The notes beneath the pieces are model-generated. The model was not told the origin of the DNA. It ran no database searches and was given only the letters and a program-made list of their open reading frames with translations. This document shows positions 33,701 to 35,163 of a stretch of 35,163 bases of DNA, one piece after another; positions within the stretch are counted from its first letter, which is position 1, and every line of letters starts with the position of its first letter. The translations under genes and the position numbers were made by a program. The DNA comes from an uncultured Allomuricauda sp. (lineage in GTDB: Bacteria > Bacteroidota > Bacteroidia > Flavobacteriales > Flavobacteriaceae), in assembly GCA_937899065.1 (NCBI GenBank), contig CALBPG010000258.1, positions 1-35,163 on the forward strand. Reading direction: 5' to 3'.

Positions 33701-35163
33701 TTATCGAATAACGGTTATTGTACCTTGTTTAAGGTTACGTCCAGCTCTAGTAAGTCTGTAGTAAAAAATCATGTTTTGCTGGCTAAACGAAGTCGAAGAC
33801 TGCGGCCAGTTGTTTTCATAGTTCGCTTGGCTAAACACCTCTTTGCCTTTTTCGTCAAAAATGGTCACCAAGACCTCGGGGTCCCTGGAGTATGAGTTTG
33901 GAAGCACCCATAGGTCGTTAATACCATCTCCATTAGCAGTGATCACATTCGGAATAGCGAAGTTGTCTCTATAGGTTACTGTAATAACCCTGCTTACGCT
34001 ACAATTGCCAAAGTTGGCCAACAACAGGTATTGACCTTCTAGCTGAAAAGCGAACGAACTCTGATTACTCAGAGAGGTATTGTTGGCATCGAACCATTCG
34101 TAAGAAGTAGCGCCGGATGCATTTACGGTTTGGGTCTCCCCTTCAATAATTATCAAATCGTTTGGCTGGTCAAGCACCAATAGGGAATCATCAAATCGTT
34201 GTATTTCTATTTCGTTGGAAACGGTTGCGCAGTTATTTCGACTTAAACGAAGTTGATAGGTACCCGGGTTGGTCACTGAAAAACTACCACTGCTCGTATC
34301 TACGGAGTTGCCATCACGCAACCATTCAAAGGTTTCTCCGGACAAATCCAAAGACGAGGTCAATATAATTGGAGCACCTCCTTCACATAATACGGTTTCA
34401 GTGGAAGACAGGGTTACCACATCAGTAGTGGCAAGGCGTACAGTTAACCCATTTGAAGTTGCATTGAAGGCACCCAAAGTACCCGTAAGCTGGTATTCAC
34501 CGTTATCATTGGCATCATTCAGGTTAAGGGAACCTGTAGTTGCACCACCTAGCGTATTGGAATCATAAACCCACTGGTATGAAAAGTTGTTTTCTACGCT
34601 TGAGGTCACATCCGTTCGGTTACCAGAACCGTCGAGAGCATAAATGGACTCAAGTGCAACCGTAGCTGAACTGCTTTGACATTCCGTGTAACTTCCATCG
34701 AAAGCGATTTCCAATTCAAAAGATGCTGGTAGAACAACGTTGATAATAGGAGAATCTACTGGAGTACCAGCACAACTTCCACCCGTTTCCGTGACGGTTA
34801 CTTTGTAATCTCCTATATCGGAAACCGGTAAAGAGGCAGTAGTTGCACCAGGAATCAACACATTATCCTTAAACCATTGATAAGTCGGAGTAACGGCATT
34901 AGTAGAAACAGATAATGTTTCGTCGTTACCAGGAAGCAATACAATATTTTCAGGATTGTTTAGCGTGACTTGTGTAGAACCAGCATTTTGGATGGTTACT
35001 GCTGTAGAACGTTCTGTACAGGCACTACCGCCGGAGATTTCTACTTGATAATCTCCACCAAAGTCAGATAATGAAGTGTCTATTGTGAAAGTATCGGCAT
35101 CTACGGTAGGCCCAGATACGATAGCCCCATCTTTATACCATGTATAGTTTAGCCCCATTCCGC
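33701..35163 (-). CDS. sprC: Ig-like repeat protein with T9SS type B sorting domain, 5' part outside the window (SprC-like)
   Basis: The frame is open to the right edge (486 codons visible plus stop). The ATG at 35158 is not a credible start, because it lies inside an Ig-like unit and no signal peptide follows. About five Ig-like units are visible, each with a (Y/F)-x-W core: YTWYKDGAIV, YQWFKDNVLI, YQWVYDSNTL, FEWLRDGNSV and YEWFDANNTS, with the second cysteine usually in GSC or NNC. The C-terminus is a type B sorting domain: FAIPNVITANGDGINDLWVL, VTIFDEKGKEVFSQ, IFYYRLTRAG and a final KQGTITVIR. It would be secreted by T9SS and attached to the cell surface. The position matches sprC of the F. 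johnsoniae operon; the symbol is tentative. Confidence 0.82.
   Translation of the reverse strand, partial: GMGLNYTWYKDGAIVSGPTVDADTFTIDTSLSDFGGDYQVEISGGSACTERSTAVTIQNAGSTQVTLNNPENIVLLPGNDETLSVSTNAVTPTYQWFKDNVLIPGATTASLPVSDIGDYKVTVTETGGSCAGTPVDSPIINVVLPASFELEIAFDGSYTECQSSSATVALESIYALDGSGNRTDVTSSVENNFSYQWVYDSNTLGGATTGSLNLNDANDNGEYQLTGTLGAFNATSNGLTVRLATTDVVTLSSTETVLCEGGAPIILTSSLDLSGETFEWLRDGNSVDTSSGSFSVTNPGTYQLRLSRNNCATVSNEIEIQRFDDSLLVLDQPNDLIIIEGETQTVNASGATSYEWFDANNTSLSNQSSFAFQLEGQYLLLANFGNCSVSRVITVTYRDNFAIPNVITANGDGINDLWVLPNSYSRDPEVLVTIFDEKGKEVFSQANYENNWPQSSTSFSQQNMIFYYRLTRAGRNLKQGTITVIR

Noticed and set aside
35156-35158. ATG at the right edge as the start of the Ig-like protein
   Set aside because: The frame is open upstream to the edge, the ATG falls inside an Ig-like unit, and no signal peptide follows.

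Overview
The window looks like a chromosomal segment of a marine, gliding-type member of the Flavobacteriaceae (phylum Bacteroidota). The evidence is the gene content: SprB-repeat adhesin, PorP/SprF proteins, type B C-terminal sorting domains of the type IX secretion system (T9SS), a head-GIN (DUF2807) protein, and rnpA next to an S41 peptidase. Moderate G+C, almost no Shine-Dalgarno sequences and several TAnnTTTG -7 elements agree with this. No insertion sequence, prophage, rRNA or CRISPR array is visible.

Layout, left half. Positions 1-75 (minus) hold the first 25 codons of a cation:proton antiporter. From 263 to 7945 (plus) lies a tight run: MBL-fold hydrolase, lipoprotein subtilisin-like (S8) protease, M1 aminopeptidase-like protein, rnpA, S41 C-terminal processing protease, and a secreted alpha/beta hydrolase. 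A secreted double-cupin protein follows (8043-8816). Next comes a type II restriction-modification locus (8892-10722) with an intact C5-cytosine methyltransferase and an endonuclease-like gene broken by two in-frame stops. On the minus strand are rpiB and an ElaA-like acetyltransferase. A 0.5 kb AT-rich gap precedes rnr, a DUF2807 protein and a LysE-type exporter (plus). A hairpin terminator appears to be shared with the convergent tRNA-Cys gene.

Layout, right half. From 15801 to the right edge everything reads leftward: a protein with Ig-like repeats and a type B sorting domain (5' end outside the window), a PorP/SprF barrel protein fused to a coiled coil and two SPOR-like repeats, a giant SprB-type adhesin gene of 14.3 kb, a second PorP/SprF protein, folB and tRNA-Cys. 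The order matches the sprC-sprD-sprB-sprF gliding operon of Flavobacterium johnsoniae. The SprB product would be exported by T9SS and moved over the cell surface by the gliding machinery, with the PorP/SprF proteins as dedicated partners for the type B sorting domains.

The most notable signal is damage to coding frames. The adhesin gene is one continuous frame of 4765 codons interrupted by an in-frame TGA at the place of a conserved cysteine and an in-frame TAG at the place of a lysine seen in a sister repeat. The endonuclease gene also has TAG and TGA in one frame. The PDZ segment of the S41 protease (residues 119-139) has lost its usual glycine/aspartate pattern through what look like clustered changes to T. 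Either the locus is decaying (and the strain may have lost SprB-dependent gliding), or the sequence has localised base-call errors, or, least likely, the stops are recoded.
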